Assembly (NCBI RefSeq): GCF_001866075.3 | Contig: NZ_CP063356.1 | Location: forward strand, 4,950,164-5,014,163 | Reading direction: 5' to 3' | DNA: 64,000 nt | Origin: Anaerobacillus isosaccharinicus | GTDB taxonomy: Bacteria > Bacillota > Bacilli > Bacillales > Anaerobacillaceae | In this document: positions 1 through 9,354 of the stretch, piece after piece | Numbering within the stretch: position 1 is the stretch's first letter | Layout: every line of letters begins with the position of its first letter | The notes under the pieces: generated by a model | The model's input: only the letters and a program-made list of their open reading frames with translations | What the model was told of the DNA's origin: nothing | Database searches by the model: none | Program-made: the position numbers and the translations under genes

Positions 1-496
1 GATCAGGAAAGTGTTTCAGGACTTCATCAAGTAAATCCCCTAAGCCTAAGCCATGAGAACCAGAAATAGCAACTGGATCTCCCATCCCTAATGAATAAAA
101 TTCATAAAGTTGTTCACGCATTTCCGGATTGTCAATTTTGTTTACGCCTAGTACAATTGGCTTTTTTGAACGGAATAGAATTTTCGCTACTTCTTCATCG
201 GCACTAGTTATTCCTTCACGACCATTTACAATAAAAATGATAACATCAGCTTCTTGAATAGCTAGTTCTGCTTGTTGTCGCATTTGAGTTAATAATGGCT
301 CGTCTGTTATTTCAATTCCACCCGTATCAATTAAGTTAAAGTCTTTATTTAACCATTCTCCCGAACTATAAATGCGATCTCTTGTCACACCTGGAATATC
401 TTCAACAATGGAAACTCTTTCTCCAACAATCCTGTTAAAGATCGTTGATTTTCCTACGTTTGGTCTACCTACAATAGCTACTACTGGTTTTGTCAT
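1..496 (-). CDS. der: Ribosome-biogenesis GTPase Der (EngA), 5' part only
   Basis: N-terminal 165 residues of the double-GTPase Der, which assists late assembly of the 50S ribosomal subunit. The translation starts [18 protein letters not shown] (P-loop G1), continues with [12 protein letters not shown] (G3) and NKID (G4), so the first G domain is almost complete. The second G domain and KH-like domain lie beyond the left edge. The ATG is at 494-496 on the minus strand. It lies downstream of yphA, as in Bacillus, where yphA and engA are close neighbours. Identification is from motifs and synteny and is secure; only the truncation is due to the window edge. Confidence 0.95.
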   Translation of the reverse strand, partial: MTKPVVAIVGRPNVGKSTIFNRIVGERVSIVEDIPGVTRDRIYSSGEWLNKDFNLIDTGGIEITDEPLLTQMRQQAELAIQEADVIIFIVNGREGITSADEEVAKILFRSKKPIVLGVNKIDNPEMREQLYEFYSLGMGDPVAISGSHGLGLGDLLDEVLKHFPD

Positions 497-615
497 GATA
501 TAATTACCTTCCTTTTTCCTACTTACAAGAATTTGTTTAAGTGAGCAGTTATTTAAAACAGAATATTTTTCCCTTCATCCCACATAATTCGCTCTAAAAA
601 ATAAGCTATATTATA

Positions 616-643
616 GCAAAACCCTTCTATTTAATAGAAGGGT
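616..643 (-). terminator. Rho-independent terminator after yphA
   Basis: The stem ACCCTTCTAT / ATAGAAGGGT (621-643) is followed on the minus strand by a short T-run (TTTTGCT). It sits about 110 bases past the yphA stop and should separate yphA from der. Confidence 0.7.
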
Positions 644-751
644 AAAGTTTCCTTTAAATCTTAGCTTATCCATTTTATCAAAAAACAATATAAAGAGACA
701 ACATTTTTCTTTTTCTTATTACCATTAGTAAGTTTATATGATAGCTGAGAA

Positions 752-1357
752 CTACTTTTTTGAAGAACTTAATATAGTTCTTTGTTTGACATAGTCATCT
801 AAAATAGCTACCATTTTTTCAAAACCAAACCACAAGAAAGATATGCCTGCCGTAATTGCGATTATATCCAAACTTTCTAATTGTCCTAATACTGGTTGGG
901 GTACAATCTTATTTAAAAATAAAGTATAAACAATCTCGCCCTGAGCCACACCTATAAATAGTAAACCAATTCTTATCGATTGTTCTCGAATTAAAATGAT
1001 TATAAGTATTAGTAAAATTAGCGCTAATTTCATAGTAGGGTGAAACATAACCCATACTGGATCATAAAGCTGAAATAATCTAAACGTAACATAAGAACTT
1101 GTTAAGATTAGACTGACACTTAAATAATAAAAAAGTGTGCCCATTTTCTTCCTAGAAACTAATAAGTAGCCTACTAGTAAACATAATAAAGTTGTTGTAT
1201 TCACTAGCAAATCATTGACGTTTATATGCTTATCTGAAAATATTATAAATAGTAAAAGAACCAAACTGATCGAAACTCTTTTTTGAGTTTTTTCCAGCAA
1301 AAAGGTTGTATAAATCCAAGCAATCCAAAAAAACCAATAAAAATAAATTCCCTCCAT
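752..1357 (-). CDS. yphA: YphA-like integral membrane protein
   Basis: A 201-residue protein that is mostly hydrophobic, with about six membrane segments and a charged tail (DDYVKQRTILSSSKK). No catalytic motif is visible and no function is known for the family. The assignment to YphA rests on size, membrane topology and position between der (yphC) and ypzI/fni (ypgA), the B. subtilis order. The ATG is preceded by GGAGGAG. It has its own terminator and is separated from the divergent ypzI by a 216-bp gap that must hold both promoters. Confidence 0.75.
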   Translation of the reverse strand: MEGIYFYWFFWIAWIYTTFLLEKTQKRVSISLVLLLFIIFSDKHINVNDLLVNTTTLLCLLVGYLLVSRKKMGTLFYYLSVSLILTSSYVTFRLFQLYDPVWVMFHPTMKLALILLILIIILIREQSIRIGLLFIGVAQGEIVYTLFLNKIVPQPVLGQLESLDIIAITAGISFLWFGFEKMVAILDDYVKQRTILSSSKK

Positions 1358-1573
1358 ACTCCAACTCCTCCACCAATATTATAGGGAAAATACCGAAGAA
1401 ATAATCAAAGTAATAAAAATTTCTGATAACTCATTGCTGTTCTAGTCACTTTTAAAACCTGTTTAGATAAAGCTATATTAACCTTTGTAGGAACTAATGA
1501 ATGTTGAATTCCATCAACTTGAATAGACTATTTACTTTTACAAAAAATAGTGATGAAAGGATGGTGATATGAA

Positions 1574-1705
1574 ATGGGAAAAGATCGCCAAGAAAAAAAA
1601 CTGAGAGAGTCAGGAAAAGTAGAAGCGGATCGTGATCAAAGTTTGAGTTATGGTGGGGCTACTAAATTAGAAGGGCCAGAGTCAGCAAGAAAGCGACAAC
1701 GCTAA
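1574..1705 (+). CDS. ypzI: Small basic protein, YpzI family
   Basis: A 43-residue hydrophilic protein beginning MGKDRQEKKLRESGKVEAD and ending ARKRQR. It is highly charged, with no hydrophobic segment. The motif DQSLSYGGATKLEGP and the position beside fni (ypgA) match the YpzI family of Bacillus, whose function is unknown. An SD-like GGATGGTGAT lies just upstream; the slightly earlier ATG at 1568 is in another frame and closes quickly. A strong hairpin terminator follows directly. Confidence 0.8.
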   Translation: MGKDRQEKKLRESGKVEADRDQSLSYGGATKLEGPESARKRQR

Positions 1706-1712
1706 TTAAATC

Positions 1713-1752
1713 CATAGAAAAAAGGTGGACGATTTGCCACCTCTTTTCTATG
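1713..1752. terminator. Bidirectional terminator between ypzI and fni
   Basis: The inverted repeat CATAGAAAA-AAGGTGG ... CCACC-TCTTTTCTATG has A/T-rich flanks on both sides and lies between two convergent genes, so it can stop transcription from both directions. Confidence 0.8.
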
Positions 1753-1787
1753 AACGTATTTAACAACTTTAGGAAGTCTTTCACATG

Positions 1788-2855
1788 TTAATGCGGGTAT
1801 ACTCTTTGGGCATAATTTTTAGTCGGAATTCCTCTTTGTTTTAACCAGTGGAATGTTTCTCCACTTATGATAAGTGGAACTTTTCTTAAATCATCAATTT
1901 TCTTTATCCCAAGAACAGTCATGACCATTTTAAGCTCGTAATGTAATCGTTCAACGGTAGACTCTAATCCTTCAGAACCATTTTGATGTAAATCTTTTAA
2001 AAATAGTCCGGCCACACCTACAGCTGAACAGCCTAAGCTAATTGCTTTTGCTATATCTAAGCCCGTTCTAATTCCTCCTGTACCGATGACAGAAAGAAAT
2101 GGTTGTGATGTTTTCACTTCACAAATTGCGGCCGCTGTTGGAATTCCCCAATCATTAAAAAGGTCAAGTGCATGGTCTCTACGGAGATTTTCGATTTTGG
2201 CGAAATTCGTTCCTCCAGATCCCCCTACATCGATCACGTTTACACCAACATTGGCAAGCTTTGTTGCTGTTTCTTTACTCATACCAAAGCCGACTTCTTT
2301 AACAATTACTGGAACTTCAAGATTTTCTACAATCTCACTTATTCTGTCTAACGCTCCTGAAAAGTGACGATCTCCTTCAGGCATGACAATTTCTTGAACA
2401 ACATTCAAATGAATTTGGAGTGCGTCAGCATTAACCATCTCAACTGCTTCCTTTGCCTCGGCAACTGTCGCTTCACTACCAAGATTACTAATAACGATCC
2501 CAGAAGGATTTTCTTCTCGAACAACTTCAAAGGTTGCCCGTTCATTTTTATCCTTAATAGCTGCCATTTGAGAACCAACAGCCATAGCCATATTAAATTT
2601 TTTTGCCATTTTAGCCAAGGAACGATTGATACTTATTGTTCTTTCACCGCCGCCACCTGTCATTGCATTGATAAAAATGGGCGAACTAAGAAACAGTTCG
2701 CCAACATTTGTATGAATTACTACATTATCAACATCAATATTAGGTAAGCTTTGATGAACAAATTGAATATCGTCAAACGAATGATGTGCTCTTTCTTTAG
2801 AAGAAAGTTGTAATGTATGGTCAATATGTTCGATCTTCCTTGAAGTTCTTTCCAA
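1788..2855 (-). CDS. fni: Type 2 isopentenyl-diphosphate isomerase (FMN-dependent)
   Basis: Interconverts IPP and DMAPP with FMN and NADPH, supplying isoprenoid precursors. Visible family motifs are INAMTGGGGERT near the N terminus, QIHLNVVQEIVMPEGDR, VIVKEVGFGMS, GGSGGTNF and GTGGIRTGLD of the TIM barrel. The length suits the family. Two starts compete: a GTG at 2864 lacking an SD, and a TTG at 2855 preceded at 5-base spacing by AGGTGA. I choose the TTG because the protein then starts MERTSRKIEHI, aligned with known Fni N termini. The SD would begin at the rpsA stop, so the gene is tightly coupled to rpsA. Confidence 0.93.
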   Translation of the reverse strand: MERTSRKIEHIDHTLQLSSKERAHHSFDDIQFVHQSLPNIDVDNVVIHTNVGELFLSSPIFINAMTGGGGERTISINRSLAKMAKKFNMAMAVGSQMAAIKDKNERATFEVVREENPSGIVISNLGSEATVAEAKEAVEMVNADALQIHLNVVQEIVMPEGDRHFSGALDRISEIVENLEVPVIVKEVGFGMSKETATKLANVGVNVIDVGGSGGTNFAKIENLRRDHALDLFNDWGIPTAAAICEVKTSQPFLSVIGTGGIRTGLDIAKAISLGCSAVGVAGLFLKDLHQNGSEGLESTVERLHYELKMVMTVLGIKKIDDLRKVPLIISGETFHWLKQRGIPTKNYAQRVYPH

Positions 2856-2867
2856 AGCTTTCACCTA

Positions 2868-4016
2868 CTATTTAAACTTTTTTAATTGCTCTCCAATGAC
2901 GTCTCCTAGAGAGAAACCACCAGATTCTTCATCACGTTCATATTGCTCAGTTGGAATGTCGGCCCTTTCTTCTGCTTCTAAAAGGTCACGAATGCTTAGA
3001 GAAATCCGCTTTTCAGCAACATTTACATCTAACACTTTAGCCTTCACAACATCACCCTCTTTTAAAGCCTCACTAGGCGTTGCAATGTGACGGTTGGCAA
3101 TCTGTGATATATGCACAAGACCTTCAATACCAGGAACTATTTCAACGAAAGCGCCAAATGAAACTAGGCGTTTCACTTCTCCTTCAATAACATCTCCAGC
3201 CTTGATTTTCTCTGCTAACTCTTGCCAAGGTCCTGGTAATGTGTCTTTAATCGATAAGGAAATTCGACCATTATCAAGATCTATCGAAAGAATTTTGACC
3301 TTAACTTTGTCACCTTCATTAAGTAACTCTGAAGGTGTTTCAACACGTTGATGAGCAATTTGAGAAATATGTACTAATCCATCTACGCCGCCAATATCAA
3401 CAAAAGCACCAAAATTTGTTAAGCGTTGAACGGTACCTTCGACAATTTGCCCTGGCTTTAATCGTTCAACAGCTAATTTTTTTTGAGATTCTACTTCTTC
3501 ATCTAAAACGGCACGTTGCGATAAGATTAACTTATTATTATCTTTATCTATTTCTGCTACTTTCAATCTTAATGTTTTTCCTTTATAATCAGAAAAATCT
3601 TCAACAAAATGCCTTTCAACTAAAGAAGCTGGGACAAACCCTCTAATCCCTACGTCAACTACTAAGCCGCCTTTAACGACATCAGCAACCTGAGCCTCAA
3701 ATACTTCACCTTTTTCAAATCTTTGTTGTAAGTCTTCCCAAGCCTTTACTTCTTGAACTGCTCGCTTCGATAATACGATTTCCTCGTCTGTTACCTTTAT
3801 TACTTTTAATTGAAGTTCTTCTCCAACGCTTACAGCCTCATTAGCTTTTTCAATATGAAGGCTTGAAAGTTCGCTAATCGGGATCATCCCATCTACCTTA
3901 TAACCGACGCTCACAAACGCCACCTTGTCCTCTACTTTTGTGATCGTTCCAGTTACAACTTCACCTTCTGTAAAAGTTTTCACTTCAGCCATTTCAAAAT
4001 TCATTTCTTCTGACAT
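2868..4016 (-). CDS. rpsA: 30S ribosomal protein S1 homologue (YpfD/RpsA)
   Basis: A 382-residue protein with four S1 RNA-binding repeats. Each carries the G-x-V/FV-D/E-I-x-G-x-x-G-L/F-V pattern, for example NFGAFVDIGGVDGLVHISQI and SFGAFVEIVPGIEGLVHISQ. Enterobacterial S1 has six repeats; four is usual for Bacillus. It binds mRNA near the 30S subunit, though it is dispensable in Bacillus. TTG and ATG codons lie side by side; the ATG at 4016 is preferred, 9 bases after GGGAGG. It follows plsC and cmk, the common Bacillaceae order. Confidence 0.93.
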   Translation of the reverse strand: MSEEMNFEMAEVKTFTEGEVVTGTITKVEDKVAFVSVGYKVDGMIPISELSSLHIEKANEAVSVGEELQLKVIKVTDEEIVLSKRAVQEVKAWEDLQQRFEKGEVFEAQVADVVKGGLVVDVGIRGFVPASLVERHFVEDFSDYKGKTLRLKVAEIDKDNNKLILSQRAVLDEEVESQKKLAVERLKPGQIVEGTVQRLTNFGAFVDIGGVDGLVHISQIAHQRVETPSELLNEGDKVKVKILSIDLDNGRISLSIKDTLPGPWQELAEKIKAGDVIEGEVKRLVSFGAFVEIVPGIEGLVHISQIANRHIATPSEALKEGDVVKAKVLDVNVAEKRISLSIRDLLEAEERADIPTEQYERDEESGGFSLGDVIGEQLKKFK

Positions 4017-4100
4017 CAAAACTTACCTCCCTCAACACCTGTGAATTTAGACCATTTTGAAAAATTTATAAATATCTTTCAGCTTTTGAAAGAAATTTAA

Positions 4101-4694
4101 TTATTTATGGTTATGCTCTCTTATAAGATCAGCAATAGCTTCCATTATATAATTAGTAGCTTCCTCTGAAGAAACTTTCGATTCCTTTAGTTCACTAAAA
4201 TCAAGCGGCTTTCCGTAAACAACTTTCAACGGTTGAAATAGTTTATAAGGTCCAATAATTGCACTAGGTACAACTTTTGCATCTGTTTTCAACGCGAAAA
4301 AACCAACACCAGCAAGCCCTTTTTGTATTTCACCTGTTTCACTTCTCGTTCCTTCAGGAAAGATTCCTAAAACATTCTTATCTTTCAGTATTTTTAACCC
4401 TTGCCTTAAAGCCTGTTTATCACTGGCACCGCGCTTTACTGGGAAGGCATTAAGCTTTGGTAGTAACGTTTTTAAAATTGGCGTTTCAAAAAGTTCTGCT
4501 TTTGCCATATAGTGGACTGGTCGATCAATAAATGAACCTAAGAAAGGAGGGTCCATTAAATGAATATGGTTACAACAAAGCAAAACGCCTTCGTCTTTCG
4601 GAATATTGTCTTTTCCAATGATCTCAACATCATAAAAAGCAGATAGATAGCTTCGACATAAAGCTTGTCCGGCACTGTACAAGTTCATGTTCAT
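4101..4694 (-). CDS. plsC: 1-acyl-sn-glycerol-3-phosphate acyltransferase
   Basis: Acylates lysophosphatidate at position 2 in phospholipid synthesis, at the inner face of the membrane. The acyltransferase blocks are present: NHIHLMDPPF (H-x4-D catalytic motif), FPVKRG, GIFPEGTRS (the substrate-binding motif) and a late VVPSAI block. The 197-residue length is normal. The start overlaps the cmk stop as TGATG, so the two are translationally coupled. The order cmk-plsC-rpsA supports the call. Confidence 0.92.
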   Translation of the reverse strand: MNMNLYSAGQALCRSYLSAFYDVEIIGKDNIPKDEGVLLCCNHIHLMDPPFLGSFIDRPVHYMAKAELFETPILKTLLPKLNAFPVKRGASDKQALRQGLKILKDKNVLGIFPEGTRSETGEIQKGLAGVGFFALKTDAKVVPSAIIGPYKLFQPLKVVYGKPLDFSELKESKVSSEEATNYIMEAIADLIREHNHK

Positions 4695-5356
4695 CAAGTC
4701 CTTTCTGCTACGATAAGTAAAATCGATGAAACTACTTCATCAATGGACAAATGTGTCGTATCAATTTCAATTGCATCTTTTGCTTTTTTCAAAGGGGCTG
4801 TTTCTCTTTCTGAATCTCGCTTATCTCTTAAAGCAATTTCTTGTTTTAGTTGTTCAAAATTAGTAGAAAAACCTTTAGCAACATTTTCTTCGTATCTACG
4901 TCTTGCCCGCTCATCAACACTTGCTGATAAGAATACTTTTACTTGTGCATTAGGTAGGACTGCAGTACCAATATCGCGGCCATCCATTACGGTACCGCCA
5001 TTTTGTGCCATGCTTCGCTGTCTGTCTAACATTTCAAACCGTACTGAGCTATGGCTGGCAACAAATGACACTGAATTCGTCACTTCTAAAGAGCGAATTT
5101 GCTCGGAAACATCTTCCTCATCAAGAAAAACCCTTGCCGTTGTTGTTAATTCGATTGTTGTGTTTGTTAACAAATTTGTAAGTTCTTTTTCATTTTTTAA
5201 ATCCACTTTATTTTCTATTGCCTTCAAAGTTAGTGCTCGATACATAGCGCCTGTATCTATGTAAATAAACTCAAGTTTTTCAGCTACTAACTTTGCTACT
5301 GTACTTTTACCGGCACCTGCCGGTCCATCGATAGCTATATTAATCTTATTTTCCAT
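4694..5356 (-). CDS. cmk: Cytidylate kinase
   Basis: Phosphorylates CMP and dCMP using ATP for pyrimidine nucleotide recycling. The P-loop [14 protein letters not shown] is near the N terminus, followed by [15 protein letters not shown] and [17 protein letters not shown], all characteristic of bacterial CMP kinase. The 220-residue length is typical. The ATG follows AGAGGTGTACT. It is the first gene of the cmk-plsC-rpsA-fni run, with about 220 bp upstream that must contain the promoter. Confidence 0.96.
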   Translation of the reverse strand: MENKINIAIDGPAGAGKSTVAKLVAEKLEFIYIDTGAMYRALTLKAIENKVDLKNEKELTNLLTNTTIELTTTARVFLDEEDVSEQIRSLEVTNSVSFVASHSSVRFEMLDRQRSMAQNGGTVMDGRDIGTAVLPNAQVKVFLSASVDERARRRYEENVAKGFSTNFEQLKQEIALRDKRDSERETAPLKKAKDAIEIDTTHLSIDEVVSSILLIVAERT

Positions 5357-5579
5357 AGTACACCTCTGTTCCTACATAACAAGAATCCGATATCTCCTTG
5401 TTAGTCTCATCTTAGTCGCTTAATCTTTAAAGGAGCTATTTTGCTTATTACTTTCGAAAAAACTAAACTAAAAGTTACACGTTAGTTAATCCTCTACTAT
5501 TAACTAAATAACTTATTCTTTTGATAGTAATATATAATAGAAATTTTTCACTTTTAATCTAAAAACGCCCCAAATACCT

Positions 5580-5792
5580 TTAAATATAATACCATATTGT
5601 ACTAAGTTGGTCTAATGTTTCCATCGTCTTCATTGCGTATTCTAAAAAGACTCCTTCCGAAAAAATCGTCCTACTTAAATAGGGCGATAGTTCTTTTTTG
5701 TATAGAAGGGCTTGGGATAAAATTAAAAACAAAAATTGCATGAAAGTAACTTTAATGATAAGTGCTTCAAACCTTTTTAAATAATTTCTCAT
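5580..5792 (-). CDS. ypfB: Small membrane protein, YpfB-like
   Basis: A 70-residue protein with one hydrophobic segment near residues 12-32 (ALIIKVTFMQFLFLILSQAL) and a polar C-terminal half. An AAGGAG motif precedes the ATG. It lies between cmk (ypfC) and ypfA, exactly where B. subtilis has ypfB, a small membrane protein of unknown function. The assignment is by position and topology; sequence identity could not be tested. The gap to cmk (5357-5579) shows no further gene. Confidence 0.65.
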   Translation of the reverse strand: MRNYLKRFEALIIKVTFMQFLFLILSQALLYKKELSPYLSRTIFSEGVFLEYAMKTMETLDQLSTIWYYI

Positions 5793-5862
5793 TAAAACTA
5801 TCTCCTTTTCATTCCAACTTTTGGATAATAATTAGAGTTAGTTTTATTCAGTACAAGCGCTT

Positions 5863-6531
5863 TTATTCTGTAATTCCTTTTTTTCTTAAATAAAGTTGTC
5901 TTTCATAACAATAACGGACAATTGTTTGTCGATCATTTTCATTAATATCAATAAATTGAATAGACGCTTTATCCCGCGGGCTATCTTTTGTTGAGATAAT
6001 TCTTATGACGTGACAATTAACTTGTATGTATTTTATTTCACCAGTTTGCATTTGTAATGCAAGCCAACACGTTATGTTTTTACCAACAGGGAGTTTATGT
6101 ACTCTTGGCAAGACAAGGGCAATCCCGCCGCCGCTTATGTCTCCTGTAACTGAGACAAAAGGAGAGAATTCGTCATTTTTCGGGTGAACGGCTACGTCAA
6201 TGGAAGCTTCGACCCTTACATGCTGTCTTCTTTGAATTCTAATATATTTCTCTTTCCCAGGGTCTTTAATAACGAGCATTGGGATCCTAGCCTTTTTTCT
6301 CCCTAATAGTTGGGTTTGAAATAAATATACTGCTTGATCTTTCCCAATGAATGACGCACTAAATTCTGTACCATCATGAAAGAAGCCAACCTTTTTTGTT
6401 CTATCGTTAATTGGATAATCTATGAAAAGAAATTCCCTAACGCGATCCACTAGTCTACATTTGAACCGTTGCTTTTCGTCATCTTTTCCATCTTCTAATT
6501 CTAAATAAATTGTATCACCGATGTTTAGCAA
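5863..6531 (-). CDS. ypfA: PilZ-domain flagellar brake protein (YpfA/MotI)
   Basis: A 222-residue protein with an N-terminal YcgR-N-like beta domain (about 1-90) and a C-terminal PilZ domain. Both c-di-GMP-binding motifs are present: the RxxxR motif in IRIQRRQHVRVEASIDV and the D/NxSxxG motif in GDISGGGIAL. In B. subtilis the orthologue (YpfA, DgrA/MotI) binds c-di-GMP and disengages the flagellar stator. The start is TTG with AAGGAAG upstream. Its place between ypfB and ypeB matches Bacillus synteny. Control of motility here is inferred from the family. Confidence 0.9.
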   Translation of the reverse strand: MLNIGDTIYLELEDGKDDEKQRFKCRLVDRVREFLFIDYPINDRTKKVGFFHDGTEFSASFIGKDQAVYLFQTQLLGRKKARIPMLVIKDPGKEKYIRIQRRQHVRVEASIDVAVHPKNDEFSPFVSVTGDISGGGIALVLPRVHKLPVGKNITCWLALQMQTGEIKYIQVNCHVIRIISTKDSPRDKASIQFIDINENDRQTIVRYCYERQLYLRKKGITE

Positions 6532-6646
6532 GGTTACTACTTCCTTCCAAAAGTGTTTTCCGTAAAAAACTATATATCCTATATTAGCAAAAAAATACCT
6601 TTTGGGATAGAAGTTACCGTTATTCTATGTGTTTATTTTTTGTTAA

Positions 6647-6686
6647 GCAAAAAAACCATTAAAGTGTCTATGACACCTTAATGGTT
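6647..6686 (-). terminator. Terminator of the sleB-ypeB operon
   Basis: A 15-base arm AACCATTAAAGTGTC pairs with GACACCTTAATGGTT across a 3-base loop (6654-6686) and is followed on the minus strand by TTTTTTT, directly after the ypeB stop. Confidence 0.9.
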
Positions 6687-6693
6687 CTTATTT

Positions 6694-8040
6694 TTACGCA
6701 GACCGATATACTGGTTCTGCATTATCAAGTTTTTCTACTCTTTCTTCATGGCCATTCTCAGCATTTATAAAAATTCTATACGTATCATTGTTAATTACTC
6801 CAAAAAATTCATACGTTAGGACTTCCTCGCCCAAATCATTTTTAATTACAGCGACATGGTGTTCCATAACTTCTAAAGAAGGATTTAAGCTTTCTATCGC
6901 TTCTTCCTTTGTAATTGCCGGTTCTGGTACTTCGCGGTCACGGTGGTTCGTTAAGTAAGCTGAAGCTTCATACCCGATAATTTCTCCATCTTGTAAAGAA
7001 ACCTCAATAATAATCGTGTCAGGGTATACCCTTACATTATCTTTTAAATAAGCAAAGTTAAATACGCCCACTGCATTATATTGCTTACTATCTACAAGTT
7101 GCATATCATTAATATCATTCTTTTCTAGTAGCTCTTTAGCACGGTCTGAAGCCTCATTTAAACTTATACTTACTTCGCCGATTTGACGATCTTGTAGAAG
7201 CCAAATTGGATGACCACCTTTTTTAGAAATATCCATAAAGATATTTGCCTCATGTTCAGGATCGTTAATCATTACTGTGTAAGCATCATAGGCTAGTCCA
7301 TCACCTGTTTCTTCTACTTCTGCCTCAACATTTTCTAACTCACAGAATTTCAAGGCGATTTCTTTTGCTTCTTCCGCAGTAATTTCATCGCCGTTTAAAC
7401 TCTCGCTTAAGGCCTCATCATTCGTTTGCAATTGTGGCATATCAGCGCCCCATTCGACTTCGCTAAATCCTCCAACTTTTTCATTAACAATATGAAAACC
7501 ATTAACAACTGCATTATTCAGTGGTTCATCTTCAGAGGCAAGGGCCAATTCTACGTCCATCCAGCGTAAGTTTTCATCTAAAACCATTGACTGGACTTTT
7601 CTCATTTCCCTTTGAATTTCACCGCTTTGCTCATATAAACTCTGTAATGTTTCATATTCACTTTCAGATAATGGTTCATTTTCTAAATCTCTAATTGCAT
7701 TTCGATAGCTAAAGTTTCCAACTTTGAACAAGTACTCTTCCGTTTTACTAAATGGCATTAACGTTAATGGTAATTGCCCTAGATTCAACTGTGCCATAGA
7801 TGTTAATCTCCACACATCAGCTAACGAAGGGGAAAGTTGATTTTTCGTATTCATGGCAAGTGTCGCTCCGATTTCATCATGGAGTTGATCTAAGTTGTAT
7901 GTTAAGTCATGGAACGCTCTTTGGTAATTATTCTCCGCCTTAATTAGTATAGAATTTTTCTCTTGGTGTTCTTGATAACCCCAAAATGCTGTAGAAACAA
8001 CAGCTACTCCAAGTATAGCTAATAATATCGTTCTAACCAT
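6694..8040 (-). CDS. ypeB: Germination protein YpeB
   Basis: A 448-residue protein needed for incorporation and stability of the cortex lytic enzyme SleB in spores. The N terminus has one membrane segment (about residues 3-20), then a long helical domain (to about 210), then three PepSY-like repeats typical of YpeB (for instance ITAEEAKEIALKF, SLNEASDRAKELL and ITKEEAIESLNP). The ATG follows TGGAGGTGAAGTAA. It lies 14 bp after sleB and shares its transcript, as in all Bacillus. Expression is expected in the forespore. Confidence 0.95.
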   Translation of the reverse strand: MVRTILLAILGVAVVSTAFWGYQEHQEKNSILIKAENNYQRAFHDLTYNLDQLHDEIGATLAMNTKNQLSPSLADVWRLTSMAQLNLGQLPLTLMPFSKTEEYLFKVGNFSYRNAIRDLENEPLSESEYETLQSLYEQSGEIQREMRKVQSMVLDENLRWMDVELALASEDEPLNNAVVNGFHIVNEKVGGFSEVEWGADMPQLQTNDEALSESLNGDEITAEEAKEIALKFCELENVEAEVEETGDGLAYDAYTVMINDPEHEANIFMDISKKGGHPIWLLQDRQIGEVSISLNEASDRAKELLEKNDINDMQLVDSKQYNAVGVFNFAYLKDNVRVYPDTIIIEVSLQDGEIIGYEASAYLTNHRDREVPEPAITKEEAIESLNPSLEVMEHHVAVIKNDLGEEVLTYEFFGVINNDTYRIFINAENGHEERVEKLDNAEPVYRSA

Positions 8041-8054
8041 TTACTTCACCTCCA

Positions 8055-9197
8055 TTATTTACAGAAAATATGTTTCCCAATTTTCTTAATTTGCGGTCTT
8101 GTCCAAATCCAACCTGATGTTGCTGTATCTGGGTTAAAGTAATACAAAGCATTGCCTGATGGATCTTGACCATTAATTGCATCTAACACAGCTCTTCTCG
8201 CTGTTTCATTTGGCTCTAAATAGATCTGTCCATCAGCAACTGCAGTAAAAGCTCTCGGTTCAAAAATTACTCCTGAAGGCGTGTTTGGAAACGTTGGACT
8301 AGCAATCCGATTCATAATAACGGCCGCTACTGCAACTTGACCAATGTAAGGTTCACCACGCGCTTCTCCATAAACTGCTTGAGCCATAATACGAATGTCA
8401 TTTTCAGAAAATCCTGCCGGCGTATTAATGGCTTCCTCAATATTTGGTCCATCTTCTTCATCTGCCTCTTGCTCAGGTGCTTCTTCTCCAGGAACAGGTT
8501 CACCTTCAGGCACTGCTGGTGCTCCCGGTGCCGGGGTTTCTCCTGGAACTGCCGGTGCTCCCGGTGCCGGGGTTTCTCCTGGAACTGCCGGTGTACCTGG
8601 TGTTGGGGTTTCTCCTGGAACTGCCGGTGTACCTGGTGTTGGGGTTTCTCCTGGAACTGCTGGTGTACCTGGTGTTGGTGTTTCTCCTGGAACTGCTGGT
8701 GTACCTGGTGTTGGTGTTCCCTCAGGTGTTCTGGCTGCCGGCGTTTGTCCCGGCTGCTGTTGACGTCTTGCTTGCTCTAATGGTGGAATTCTACTACCCT
8801 CTGGACCACTTTGAATTTCTTTTGGAGTTTTACCATAGTGAGTAAACTTCCTACCCTCATGAAATTGTTTATGAACCCATTCGTAATCAAAATCTGTACT
8901 TTTTTCTAACATAGCTTTCATTTTCGGTCCAACAAGACCATCTACCTCAAGACCAAACTCGTCTTGATACTTTCTAACTGCCCAATAAGTTCCCCACCCA
9001 TATACTCCATCAATGGTTTCATTATAAAAACCAATATATTGAAGTCTTGATTGCAGTTCGACAACGTCATCGCCAGTAGCACCACGCTGAATGATTTGAT
9101 CTGAAAAGGCGCTTACTTGTGATGCATGAATTAAAGTCGACAATGCCATAAAGCATATCGTGATCAAAAGAGGAATTGTTTTTACGGTTTTATTCAT
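8055..9197 (-). CDS. sleB: Spore cortex-lytic enzyme SleB with expanded Pro-rich linker
   Basis: A 380-residue lytic transglycosylase that degrades spore cortex during germination. Order: signal peptide (about 1-30), peptidoglycan-binding domain 1 (about 35-100; [20 protein letters not shown]), linker, and C-terminal hydrolase_2 domain (about 255-380) with [20 protein letters not shown] holding the catalytic Glu. The linker has six 12-residue repeats of the [12 protein letters not shown] type, making the protein longer than usual for SleB (about 300 residues). SD GGGAGGTAAC precedes the ATG. ypeB follows as expected. Confidence 0.95.
   Translation of the reverse strand: MNKTVKTIPLLITICFMALSTLIHASQVSAFSDQIIQRGATGDDVVELQSRLQYIGFYNETIDGVYGWGTYWAVRKYQDEFGLEVDGLVGPKMKAMLEKSTDFDYEWVHKQFHEGRKFTHYGKTPKEIQSGPEGSRIPPLEQARRQQQPGQTPAARTPEGTPTPGTPAVPGETPTPGTPAVPGETPTPGTPAVPGETPTPGTPAVPGETPAPGAPAVPGETPAPGAPAVPEGEPVPGEEAPEQEADEEDGPNIEEAINTPAGFSENDIRIMAQAVYGEARGEPYIGQVAVAAVIMNRIASPTFPNTPSGVIFEPRAFTAVADGQIYLEPNETARRAVLDAINGQDPSGNALYYFNPDTATSGWIWTRPQIKKIGKHIFCK
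8509..8724. repeat. 36-bp tandem repeat, six units, inside sleB
   Basis: Six consecutive in-frame 36-bp units (starting at 8509, 8545, 8581, 8617, 8653 and 8689) encode variants of [12 protein letters not shown]. Units two and three from the high-coordinate end are near-identical and neighbouring units differ by a few bases (CCCGGTGCC versus ACCTGGTGTT), suggesting slippage or unequal exchange. Both plus-strand frames over this block are open only because of the repeat. Confidence 0.95.
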
Positions 9198-9307
9198 GTA
9201 GTTACCTCCCTATAAAGTACAATTTTTACTTTTCTTCTTAAAGATGTAGATAGTGTTTGTCTTTTACCAAGTTTTATACAAAAAAGCCTTTATTACTCAA
9301 AATTTGA

Positions 9308-9338
9308 AAAGAAAAACGCCACTGGGAACCAGTGACGC
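9308..9338 (-). terminator. Terminator of the met operon
   Basis: The stem CACTGG-TTC-CCAGTG extended by a wobble-containing GCGT/GCGT pairing (9316-9338) is followed on the minus strand by TTTTTCTTTT, 17 bases after the metH stop. Confidence 0.9.
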
Positions 9339-9354
9339 TCGTACTTCTTTTTTT

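Noticed and set aside
2862-2864. GTG start for fni
   Set aside because: It lies within the AGGTGA that is the SD for the TTG nine bases downstream, which also gives the better N terminus.
4665-5264. 199-residue open frame antisense to cmk
   Set aside because: Shadow of cmk; no motif or SD.
8337-8845. Three overlapping plus-strand open frames rich in Cys/Trp, Gly/Pro and Leu
   Set aside because: They are opposite-strand shadows of the sleB tandem repeat, without ribosome binding sites.
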